The position numbers and the translations under genes are program-made. Below, one piece after another: positions 1 through 6,221 of a DNA stretch of 64,000 nt; position 1 is the stretch's first letter; each line of letters begins with the position of its first letter. This stretch comes from SIG603 sp964370635 (lineage in GTDB: Bacteria > Bacillota > Clostridia > Oscillospirales > Acutalibacteraceae), in assembly GCA_964370635.1 (NCBI GenBank), contig CAYJJU010000001.1:62001-126000 (forward strand). The letters run 5' to 3'. Below the pieces are notes generated by a model. It did not search any database. It was not told where the DNA came from and saw only the letters and a list, made by a program, of their open reading frames with translations.

Positions 1-20
1 AGATAACTATACCCATTTTA

Positions 21-43
21 AACAAAGTTTTTCTTTGTTTTTT
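21..43 (+). terminator. Possible terminator at the left edge
   Basis: AACAAAG and CTTTGTT form a 7-bp stem around a short T-rich loop, followed by a run of T on the plus strand. It would end a plus-strand gene lying left of the window. The stem is AT-rich and short, so this is weak. Confidence 0.3.
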
Positions 44-101
44 AGAAAAACACCCAGTAGGTCAAAAACACAATGATATTTAAACTCTTTCTTGTGCAAA
101 T

Positions 102-806
102 TTACATAAGTTCACTCAAAAACACTAAATCTGCCTCTTCTTTACTTAAAAGTTTGCACTGTGAAAGACCCAAATCCTTCGAAAGCTCTAATCCGCCTAT
201 CTTTAAACGCTCAAGCTTAAGCACATTTTTTTGTCTGGAGTAAAACATTCTCTTTATTTGATGAAATTTACCCTCACACACTAAAACCTCTGCACTACAG
301 CCTCCAGCGCTGTAAAGTTTTGCAGGCAAAAATCCGCCTATGCCCTCTTCAAATGCTTTTATGTCGTCATCGTTTATAGGGGCATCGAGCTCTGCCCTGT
401 AAAGCTTGTACACTTTATTTTTGGGAGATAGCATTTTATGCGCATAATCTCCGTCGTTTGTGAGAATTAAAAGACCCGTAGTATCTTTATCTAGTCTGCC
501 GGCCGGAAAAAGGTCTTTTCTGAAAAACTCGGCAGGAATAATGTCTAAAACAGTCTTGTCTTTTCTATCCTTTGTCGCAGACAATACACCTGCCGGTTTA
601 TTCATCATGATATATGTATACTTGTTGTAATCCACTTTTTGCTCATTACAGATAATTTCGTCTGTCAATTTGACTTTTGCATCTGCTTTTCTTATTACAA
701 CACCGTTTACACTTACTTTACCTCTTCTTATAAGCACTCCTACTTCTTTGCGACTGCCTATATTTTGGTCGGCCAAAAATTTATCTATCCTTATCGTTTG
801 TTCCAC
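102..806 (-). CDS. 16S/23S rRNA pseudouridine synthase, RsuA/RluB family
   Basis: Converts a uridine in rRNA to pseudouridine in the cytoplasm. The 234-residue protein has an N-terminal S4 RNA-binding domain (about residues 5-55, with the SRKEVGVLIRRGKVSVNG stretch) followed by the pseudouridine synthase fold. The GRLDKDTTGLLILTNDG motif carries the catalytic aspartate, D106. The C-terminal KFHQIKRM motif is also typical of the family. Length is normal for RsuA-type enzymes. Sequence alone does not show whether the target is 16S or 23S rRNA. It is followed upstream by a short gap to an unrelated membrane protein on the same strand. Confidence 0.93.
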   Translation of the reverse strand: MEQTIRIDKFLADQNIGSRKEVGVLIRRGKVSVNGVVIRKADAKVKLTDEIICNEQKVDYNKYTYIMMNKPAGVLSATKDRKDKTVLDIIPAEFFRKDLFPAGRLDKDTTGLLILTNDGDYAHKMLSPKNKVYKLYRAELDAPINDDDIKAFEEGIGGFLPAKLYSAGGCSAEVLVCEGKFHQIKRMFYSRQKNVLKLERLKIGGLELSKDLGLSQCKLLSKEEADLVFLSELM

Positions 807-826
807 TTAACGAACCTTCCTTTTTA

Positions 827-1402
827 TTAATCTGTGGGATAATCTGTCACAACTTCACCCGCAACGTCCTGTGTGTTTTCAGTTTCAGCCTGTGAAGCCG
901 TTTGGCTTTCCACCCCATTATCTTGTGTGTTTTCATCTGCTTGACCGTATCTTGCACTGTCTATTGCAAAGCCATGCATAAAACCGTCAACCTCTGCACA
1001 AGACACGTCACCGCCTATAATTTGCCCCCCATAGACAAGCAGTGTAAGGTGTACTTCACGTGTTTCATTTGGATAATTTTCAATTACATAGACATACTGA
1101 GTGCAAATTTGCCCTGCGTAGGGTTTAAGGTCAAATCCCTGTGACATTTGCATTGCGTTGTATGCAGTATAAACCTCGCTAAAGGTAGCCGGTATGGTGA
1201 CTTCTCTTGAGTCTACAGGTTCTTCTGACACCACCCAGTTAAATGAGCTTATAAATTCTATTCGCTCTGAATTTGTTTCACCCTTAAACTCCTCTGGTTC
1301 CTCGGTTACTTTTGGCAGCAATAACACACCGAAAATCGCCAGTGCTATTATTACCACTACTGCAATTATTTTTTTCTTGTTTGCTTTTACGGAAAATACC
1401 AT
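827..1402 (-). CDS. DUF4830-like single-pass membrane protein
   Basis: A 191-residue protein of unknown function. Residues about 10-30 form one transmembrane or signal-anchor helix after a Lys-rich start (KANKKK), so the rest should face outside. The outer part (about 45-150) resembles the DUF4830 family of Firmicutes: an ERIEFISSFNWVVSEEP segment, a TYAYNA-like region around YTAYNAMQMSQGFDL, and an LLVYGGQIIGGDVS segment ending in DGFMHGF. The C-terminus is Gln/Glu/Thr-rich and probably disordered. I place the start at MVFSV because GGAGG lies 7 bases upstream; a longer ATG reading begins inside that region without its own site. The family assignment is from memory of conserved motifs. Confidence 0.7.
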   Translation of the reverse strand: MVFSVKANKKKIIAVVVIIALAIFGVLLLPKVTEEPEEFKGETNSERIEFISSFNWVVSEEPVDSREVTIPATFSEVYTAYNAMQMSQGFDLKPYAGQICTQYVYVIENYPNETREVHLTLLVYGGQIIGGDVSCAEVDGFMHGFAIDSARYGQADENTQDNGVESQTASQAETENTQDVAGEVVTDYPTD

Positions 1403-1447
1403 TTTATCTCCTCCTTGTATCATATAAATATGATACTTTAAAAGGAG

Positions 1448-2020
1448 TTATGACAGCAAATCCACATTAATTATTTTTACTTTGCAGGCTTTATCTTGAA
1501 TAGCCGTAAGATATATATTATCAAATTTCTTTGAAACGACTTTCATGTCCTCAAAAAGCGCAAAGACCGAGTTTTCGCCAAGCAAGCTTATGCTATTTAA
1601 AGAGTATCTAATTCCACTGCCTAAAAATTTTACAAACGCCTCTTTAAAACTCCATACATTTGCAAAATAGTCTTCTTTAAAAGCCGCCTTTTCATATTCG
1701 TCATACTCCTTTTTAGTAAGGACCTTCCTCGCGGTTTTGTCGTTTACCTTTCTAAAACACTGGCAATCTATCCCCACAGGGCTCTCGCCTGTGACACATG
1801 CCACCATGTTTTTAGTATGACTTATGTTAAAATGCCTTTTTATCTCATTAAAATACGGCTTACCATGGACGGTATATTCTTTTTTGTAATTTAATATGTC
1901 TTGCCCCGTTTCAAGTAGCAAGACATGTCTTAAAAGTTTATCCGCCTTGTCTTTTAAATACTTTGCCTCCAAGGCCTTGTCTTTAAATTCGGCTTTCAAG
2001 TTTACATAATATATGTTCAT
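1448..2020 (-). CDS. 4'-phosphopantetheinyl transferase (Sfp/AcpT type)
   Basis: Transfers phosphopantetheine from CoA to a serine of a carrier protein. The 190-residue protein has the superfamily signatures: FNISHT (residues 65-70), VGID with Mg-binding D85, and WSFKEAFVK (123-131) with the second metal ligand E127. It is shorter than Sfp (about 224) but longer than AcpS (about 120), fitting a single-gene two-half enzyme. Its start overlaps the hisF stop by one base (TAATG), so translation is probably coupled. No carrier protein or nonribosomal/polyketide synthase gene lies nearby, so the partner cannot be inferred. Confidence 0.85.
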   Translation of the reverse strand: MNIYYVNLKAEFKDKALEAKYLKDKADKLLRHVLLLETGQDILNYKKEYTVHGKPYFNEIKRHFNISHTKNMVACVTGESPVGIDCQCFRKVNDKTARKVLTKKEYDEYEKAAFKEDYFANVWSFKEAFVKFLGSGIRYSLNSISLLGENSVFALFEDMKVVSKKFDNIYLTAIQDKACKVKIINVDLLS

Positions 2021-2781
2021 TAAACTTTTCTCACAGAGATATTTTTTGATGAAAGATAGTCTTTAAGCTCTTTTATTTTTATTTCTTTAAAGTGAAATAA
2101 AGACGCCGCAAGCACTGCGTCTGCATGACCTTTTGTAAATGCATCATAAAAGTGCTCTAATTTACCTGCGCCACCCGAGGCTATTACGGGAATATTTACA
2201 GCTTCCGATATAGTTTTTGTAAGCTCTAAATCATAGCCCTCTTTCACGCCGTCGCAGTCCATACTTGTAAGCAGTATTTCGCCAGCGCCAAGCTTTTCTA
2301 CCTTTTTAGCCCAAGTTAGGGCATCAATTTCCGTGTCTATTCTTCCGCCGTTTAAATATAGTGTCCAGTTTCCGTTTGCTGTCCTTTTTGCATCCATTGC
2401 AACCACAACGCACTGACTGCCAAATTTATACGAGGCCTCTTCTATGATTTTAGGATTTTTAAGTGCCGAAGAATTCACAGACACCTTGTCGGCCCCTGCC
2501 CTTAGCATTTGAGAAAAATCATCCACAGTGCGAATTCCGCCGCCTACTGTAAATGGAATAAAAATACTCTCTGCCACACGCCTAACCGTGTCTATCATGA
2601 TATTTCTCGCATCTGACGAGGCGGTGATGTCCAAAAGCACTAACTCGTCTGCGCACTGCCTGTCATACTCAATTGCCGCCTCGACAGGGTCGCCTGCATC
2701 ACGAAGTCCTACAAAGTTTGTGCCCTTTACCACTCTGCCGTCTTTTAAATCAAGGCAGGGTATAATTCTTTTTGTATACAT
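2020..2781 (-). CDS. hisF: Imidazole glycerol phosphate synthase, cyclase subunit
   Basis: With HisH it makes imidazole glycerol phosphate and AICAR in histidine synthesis. The 253-residue TIM barrel has the usual length. The N-terminal LDLKDGRVVKG motif contains catalytic Asp11 and VVVAMDAKR contains the second catalytic Asp (about 130). TVGGGIRT and ASGGAG are the phosphate-binding loops. It lies three bases downstream of hisH, and the phosphopantetheinyl transferase follows with a one-base overlap. No other histidine genes are in the window. Confidence 0.97.
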   Translation of the reverse strand: MYTKRIIPCLDLKDGRVVKGTNFVGLRDAGDPVEAAIEYDRQCADELVLLDITASSDARNIMIDTVRRVAESIFIPFTVGGGIRTVDDFSQMLRAGADKVSVNSSALKNPKIIEEASYKFGSQCVVVAMDAKRTANGNWTLYLNGGRIDTEIDALTWAKKVEKLGAGEILLTSMDCDGVKEGYDLELTKTISEAVNIPVIASGGAGKLEHFYDAFTKGHADAVLAASLFHFKEIKIKELKDYLSSKNISVRKV

Positions 2782-2784
2782 ATT

Positions 2785-3411
2785 TTACCCTCTTATATAA
2801 TTTATAAATCTTTTTAATATGTTAAGCCCCTCTTCACCACTTTTTTCAGGGTGAAACTGGCAAGCAAACACATTATCTTTTTGCACCGCTGCATCAATTT
2901 TAACTCCGTAATCCGCCGTGGCGACTACTATGTCTTCCTTTGCTTTTAGATAATAAGAATGCACAAAATACACGTAAGGATTTTCCACTCCACTTGGAAA
3001 CAAAACAGAATTTTCCTTAATTTCAAGCGAATTCCAACCCATATGTGGAATTTTTAAGACTTTGCCGTCCTCACCGATATTTTGAGGAATTTTAAGTATA
3101 TTTCCCTTTAATATTCCAAGACCCTTGACCCCGGGAGATTCTTCACTGTCTTCAAACAAGGCTTGAAGACCCACGCAAATGCCCAAAAAAGGCCTGCCTG
3201 CCCTTATAAACTCTTTTATAGGCTCTTCAAATCCCCTTTGTCTTAAATTATCCATTGCATCTCCAAAAGAGCCAACTCCCGGCATAATCACGGCGTCCGC
3301 CCTCTTTAATAGCTCGGGGTCTGATGTCAAAGTAACAGGGAAATTAAGCTTTTTAAAGGCATTTAGCACGCTTTGCACATTTCCTGCACCATAATCAATA
3401 ATTATCGTCAT
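2785..3411 (-). CDS. hisH: Imidazole glycerol phosphate synthase, glutamine amidotransferase subunit
   Basis: Class I glutaminase that feeds ammonia to HisF. The nucleophile cysteine sits in FLGICVGLQALFE and the His-Glu pair in CQFHPEKSGEEG, so the triad is complete. IIDYGAGNVQSV at the N-terminus is the usual family start. I start at MTIII because GGAGG is 6 bases upstream; a longer reading would begin inside that ribosome binding site. It sits 11 bases downstream of glpK on the same strand and three bases before hisF. Confidence 0.96.
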   Translation of the reverse strand: MTIIIDYGAGNVQSVLNAFKKLNFPVTLTSDPELLKRADAVIMPGVGSFGDAMDNLRQRGFEEPIKEFIRAGRPFLGICVGLQALFEDSEESPGVKGLGILKGNILKIPQNIGEDGKVLKIPHMGWNSLEIKENSVLFPSGVENPYVYFVHSYYLKAKEDIVVATADYGVKIDAAVQKDNVFACQFHPEKSGEEGLNILKRFINYIRG

Positions 3412-3422
3412 ATACACCCTCC

Positions 3423-4919
3423 TCAATCATTTTCCCAGTTCATTGCCCTTTTGACCGCCTTATGCCAGCGACTTAAGTCTTTATCTACCTTTTTTTCGTC
3501 AAAATTTGGTTTGTAAGCCTTATCGGCTTGCCATACTTTTTTAAGATGTTCAGTATCCTCCCAAAAGCCGACCGTAAGTCCTGCCATCATTGCAGAACCC
3601 AAGGCGGTATTTTCAAGACAGACAGGTTTTACCACGTCTGCATTTAAGATATCGGCTTGATACTGCATTAAAAACTTACTTCTGCTAGCTCCGCCGTCTA
3701 CCCTAAGCTCTTTCATCTTGACTCCGCTTTCTTGCTCCATGGTTTTAAATAGGTCGTAACTTTCAAACGCTATGCTCTCAAGCACCGCCCTTGCTATATG
3801 CGCCCTTTTTGCACCTCTTGTAATTCCTAAAAGCGCACCTCTTGCATACATGTCCCAATATGGCGCACCAAGTCCTGTAAATGCAGGGACAAAACTAAGC
3901 CCTGCGCTGTCTTCTACAGACTCGGCAAGCATGTCCGCCTCTTGCGGTGTCTTTATAAGCTCCATCTCATCTCTTAGCCATTTTATTGCAGAGCCTGCAT
4001 TAAACGCACTGCCCTCAAGCGCATAACATACTTTTCCACCAATTTTCCAAGCTATGGTGGTGAGCAGTCCATTTTTTGATAAAACAGGAGTATCCCCTGT
4101 GTTCATGAGTATAAAACAGCCCGTGCCATAGGTATTTTTAACCATGCCTTTTTCAAAACAGCACTGCCCGAAAAGTGCGGCATGCTGATCACCTGCCACG
4201 CCCGCTATGGGAACTTTTACACCCAGCACCGACTTTGCGCACTCTCCAACGACCTCACCCGACTCCGTAACCTTTGCAAGTGCACTTTTGGGTATAGAAA
4301 GCTCTTTTATCATCTTCTCGTCCCATTTAAGCTTATGTATGTCAAAGAGCATGGTTCTTGAGGCGTTCGATACATCTGTGACAAAAGACTTGCCCTCTGT
4401 AAGCGAGAAAATAAGCCATGAATCAATGGTTCCAAGGCGGAGCCTTCCCTCGTCTGCAAGCTCTTTTGCCCTTGGCACATTGTCCATTATCCATTTCATT
4501 TTAGTGCCTGAAAAATATGGGTCTATTATAAGACCTGTGGTGCTTCTTATATACTCTTCAAGGCCTTTTTCCTTAAGTCTTTCACACTCAGGCGCTGTTC
4601 TTCTGCACTGCCATACTATAGCATTATAAATTGGAAGCCCTGTTTTGCTGTCCCAAGCCACCGTGGTTTCCCTTTGATTTGTAATGCTTATTGCCGCAAT
4701 TTGCTCAGGGTTTGCACCCGATATAAGAAGAGCCTGTTGCATTGCCTGAATTTGCGTTTGCAGTATTTCCACCGCATCATGCTCCACATAACCCGGCATG
4801 GGATATATTTGAGTAAATTCTTTTTGTGCCATTGCCGCTATATTGCCATCTTTGTCAAACAGTATCGCCCTAGAACTTGTCGTGCCTTGATCTAGCGATA
4901 AAATATATTTTTTATCCAT
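3423..4919 (-). CDS. glpK: Glycerol kinase
   Basis: Phosphorylates glycerol to glycerol-3-phosphate with ATP. The 498-residue protein is full length for FGGY kinases. It opens with YILSLDQGTTSSRAILFD (ATP phosphate loop) and has GVAGDQHAALFGQ and the C-terminal GGASRSKFLMQYQADIL signature. No glycerol facilitator or glycerol-3-phosphate oxidase is adjacent; hisH and hisF follow 11 bases later and may be co-transcribed. A clear sigma-A promoter lies upstream at 4965-4993. Confidence 0.97.
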   Translation of the reverse strand: MDKKYILSLDQGTTSSRAILFDKDGNIAAMAQKEFTQIYPMPGYVEHDAVEILQTQIQAMQQALLISGANPEQIAAISITNQRETTVAWDSKTGLPIYNAIVWQCRRTAPECERLKEKGLEEYIRSTTGLIIDPYFSGTKMKWIMDNVPRAKELADEGRLRLGTIDSWLIFSLTEGKSFVTDVSNASRTMLFDIHKLKWDEKMIKELSIPKSALAKVTESGEVVGECAKSVLGVKVPIAGVAGDQHAALFGQCCFEKGMVKNTYGTGCFILMNTGDTPVLSKNGLLTTIAWKIGGKVCYALEGSAFNAGSAIKWLRDEMELIKTPQEADMLAESVEDSAGLSFVPAFTGLGAPYWDMYARGALLGITRGAKRAHIARAVLESIAFESYDLFKTMEQESGVKMKELRVDGGASRSKFLMQYQADILNADVVKPVCLENTALGSAMMAGLTVGFWEDTEHLKKVWQADKAYKPNFDEKKVDKDLSRWHKAVKRAMNWEND

Positions 4920-4964
4920 CTAAAATCCCCCTTAAATTTGATAAAATACTGACTAATTATCACT

Positions 4965-4993
4965 ATTGTACCATTTTTGAGCCTGTAAATCAA
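4965..4993 (-). promoter_or_regulatory. Sigma-A promoter of glpK
   Basis: On the minus strand TTGATT and TACAAT are separated by exactly 17 bp, 45 bases upstream of the glpK start. It points away from the small-peptide cassette. Confidence 0.65.
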
Positions 4994-4997
4994 TTAC

Positions 4998-5021
4998 AGA
5001 TTTCGAATTAATTTTGACAAA
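4998..5021 (+). repeat. Left 24-bp direct repeat flanking the peptide cassette
   Basis: The 24 bases here (beginning AGATTTCGAATTAA and ending TTGACAAA) recur exactly at 5419-5442. The two copies bracket the small-peptide cassette. The right copy supplies the -35 box of the promoter for the next lipoprotein gene. Confidence 0.8.
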
Positions 5022-5039
5022 GTTGCACACCCGAAATAA

Positions 5040-5068
5040 TTGACACAATATGGGAGTAATTGTATAAT
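5040..5068 (+). promoter_or_regulatory. Sense promoter of small-peptide cassette, copy 1
   Basis: TTGACA at 5040-5045 and TATAAT at 5063-5068 with a 17-bp spacer: a perfect sigma-A consensus. Transcription should begin near 5075 (GTAGG), about 110 bases before the peptide start. Confidence 0.85.
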
Positions 5069-5074
5069 AAACTC

Positions 5075-5186
5075 GTAGGTCACTACAGTGAAACGGTGGA
5101 CGGTCGCCCTCTAACCCATGAGGGTATATAATATTTCTTTTTATAAAAAAATACCCTCTATACCTTGCGGAAAGAGGGTGATATAT
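5075..5186 (+). promoter_or_regulatory. Structured 5' leader of the small-peptide mRNA, copy 1
   Basis: The leader opens with a small GTAG/CTAC hairpin. It then has four alternating segments: CCCTC (5107-5111), GAGGGTAT (5120-5127), ATACCCTC (5151-5158) and GAGGGT (5174-5179). The last is the Shine-Dalgarno region. Segments 1:2 plus 3:4 would hide the ribosome binding site, while 2:3 (8 bp) would free it. The same alternation exists in copy 2 with different bases. A regulatory role is inferred. Confidence 0.55.
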
Positions 5187-5276
5187 ATGAGTGATTTTGA
5201 ATTAATTTCAATTTTTCTTATGGTAAATAGCTTATTAACTACTTTACTTATTGCGTATATAAACAAAAAGAAATAA
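5187..5276 (+). CDS. Small hydrophobic peptide, candidate type I toxin, copy 1
   Basis: A 29-residue peptide: MSDFELISIF then a hydrophobic stretch and a YINKKK tail. Residues 5-24 can form one membrane helix and the end is positively charged. The 24-residue product of copy 2 shares the M-[ST]-D-F-E start, the hydrophobic core and the KKK end, which supports real coding. A GAGGGTG ribosome binding site lies 7 bases upstream. It resembles the short 'putative holin-like toxin' peptides annotated in Firmicutes, but that match is from memory. Convergent promoters and a shared terminator suggest control by an antisense RNA. Membrane toxicity is inferred, not shown. Confidence 0.7.
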   Translation: MSDFELISIFLMVNSLLTTLLIAYINKKK

Positions 5277-5351
5277 CCGCCCAAGCGCTCAAACTTAGCG
5301 GTTAATCTTTTAATCACATATTTGGGCAACCGTCTATCGGTAGTGCCCTAT
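5270..5351 (-). ncRNA. Candidate antisense RNA of the peptide cassette, copy 1
   Basis: Starting from the minus-strand promoter at 5358-5386, a transcript of about 80 nt would run to the bidirectional terminator. It would overlap the 3' end of the peptide mRNA, including the terminator stem. Its 5' end folds as GGGCA...UGCCC with an inner CCG/CGG stem. The sense leader has a related sequence (CACTAC and GACGGTCGCCC), so both RNAs carry a similar 5' motif. Confidence 0.6.
5274..5312. terminator. Bidirectional terminator of the peptide cassette, copy 1
   Basis: TAACCGC (5274-5280) pairs with GCGGTTA (5298-5304). T-rich runs follow on both strands: ATCTTTT on plus, TTTCTTTTTG on minus. The peptide stop codon is the first triplet of the stem. 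Confidence 0.8.
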
Positions 5352-5357
5352 GCTTAT

Positions 5358-5386
5358 ATTATATTTAATTCATCGTGTAATGTCAA
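5358..5386 (-). promoter_or_regulatory. Antisense promoter of the peptide cassette, copy 1
   Basis: Read on the minus strand, TTGACA (5386-5381) and TATAAT (5363-5358) are spaced by 17 bp. This is a second perfect consensus that faces the sense promoter. Confidence 0.85.
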
Positions 5387-5418
5387 GTCTATCTATGATT
5401 TAAAAGATTTGGGCTGAT

Positions 5419-5442
5419 AGATTTCGAATTAATTTTGACAAA
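5419..5442 (+). repeat. Right 24-bp direct repeat flanking the peptide cassette
   Basis: Exact copy of 4998-5021, offset by 421 bp. It overlaps the -35 box of the promoter at 5435-5463. Confidence 0.8.
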
Positions 5443-5463
5443 TTCTTTTCTGTAGTATATAGT
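5435..5463 (+). promoter_or_regulatory. Sigma-A promoter of the Ser/Glu-rich lipoprotein
   Basis: TTGACA and TATAGT with a 17-bp spacer, 36 bases before the GTG start at 5499. Confidence 0.7.
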
Positions 5464-5498
5464 ATAAAGGATAAATTTATTTGAAAGGACATAAGTAA

Positions 5499-6221
5499 GT
5501 GTATAAATTTTTATCTTCAATACTTTTAACTATGCTATTATTAAGCTTTGTTTCTTGTGGACTACTCTCAAGTAGCCAAGAGGCAGACATAAATATTGAT
5601 GCGGGCACGGCGGAAAATCAAATTGACCCATCAAAAACCGAAACCATTATTCTGTCTGAATTTATTATCGACTTAATAGGCACAGACCCTGCCTCTGTCG
5701 CCGATGCGTATAATATTGACTCTGTCGTAAAAAACGAGGACGGCTCTGTAAGCTATTATCTCACCCCTCAAGAAAAAGCAAACCTTTTAGCCCAAATGAG
5801 GAGCAGTTTTAATGCGCACTTAGAATCATTTGTAAACTCTACCGATTACCCTTTTGTAAAGGATATCAAGATAAATTCAGATTATAACGAAGTCACTATC
5901 ACCACTACTGCTACCGAGTATTTGCCATCAAGGGACGACCTTATTGCGCCGTCGATTTACATTCCGGCCATAACCTATGTAGCCTTTTCGCAGTCGGTTG
6001 ACACAGACCTTGAAGACTTTATAATAAGCTTTACCGTCATAAACGACGAGGACGACGCTTTGATTAGCGAATTTGTCTACCCCTATGATAAATCGGCACC
6101 TAGCGCAAGTTCTTCTTCATCAGAAGAAAGCAGTGAAAGCTCTGAATCTTCAGACGAGCAGGAGAGCGCAAGCAGCGAAAAAGAACTCCCCGACGTGAGC
6201 CGAGGAGACGATATACCTTAA
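5499..6221 (+). CDS. Lipoprotein of unknown function with acidic Ser-rich tail
   Basis: A 240-residue secreted lipoprotein candidate. It starts at GTG with AAAGGA 8-10 bases upstream. The N-terminus (MYKFLSSILLTMLLLSFVSC) is a lipoprotein signal with lipidated Cys20; the -3 residue is Phe, slightly off the usual lipobox. The middle (about 45-195) is a compact region with no family I recognise. It includes a GTDPASVADAYNID segment and a beta-rich NSDYNEVTITTTATEY stretch. The last 40 residues are Ser/Glu repeats, probably disordered. Its stop overlaps the convergent galT stop by three bases, so no terminator separates them. Confidence 0.8.
   Translation: MYKFLSSILLTMLLLSFVSCGLLSSSQEADINIDAGTAENQIDPSKTETIILSEFIIDLIGTDPASVADAYNIDSVVKNEDGSVSYYLTPQEKANLLAQMRSSFNAHLESFVNSTDYPFVKDIKINSDYNEVTITTTATEYLPSRDDLIAPSIYIPAITYVAFSQSVDTDLEDFIISFTVINDEDDALISEFVYPYDKSAPSASSSSSEESSESSESSDEQESASSEKELPDVSRGDDIP

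Noticed and set aside
5141..5329. Minus-strand 62-codon frame across the peptide cassette
   Set aside because: It crosses the terminator and has no ribosome site; copy 2 has no matching frame, whereas the short plus-strand peptide is conserved.
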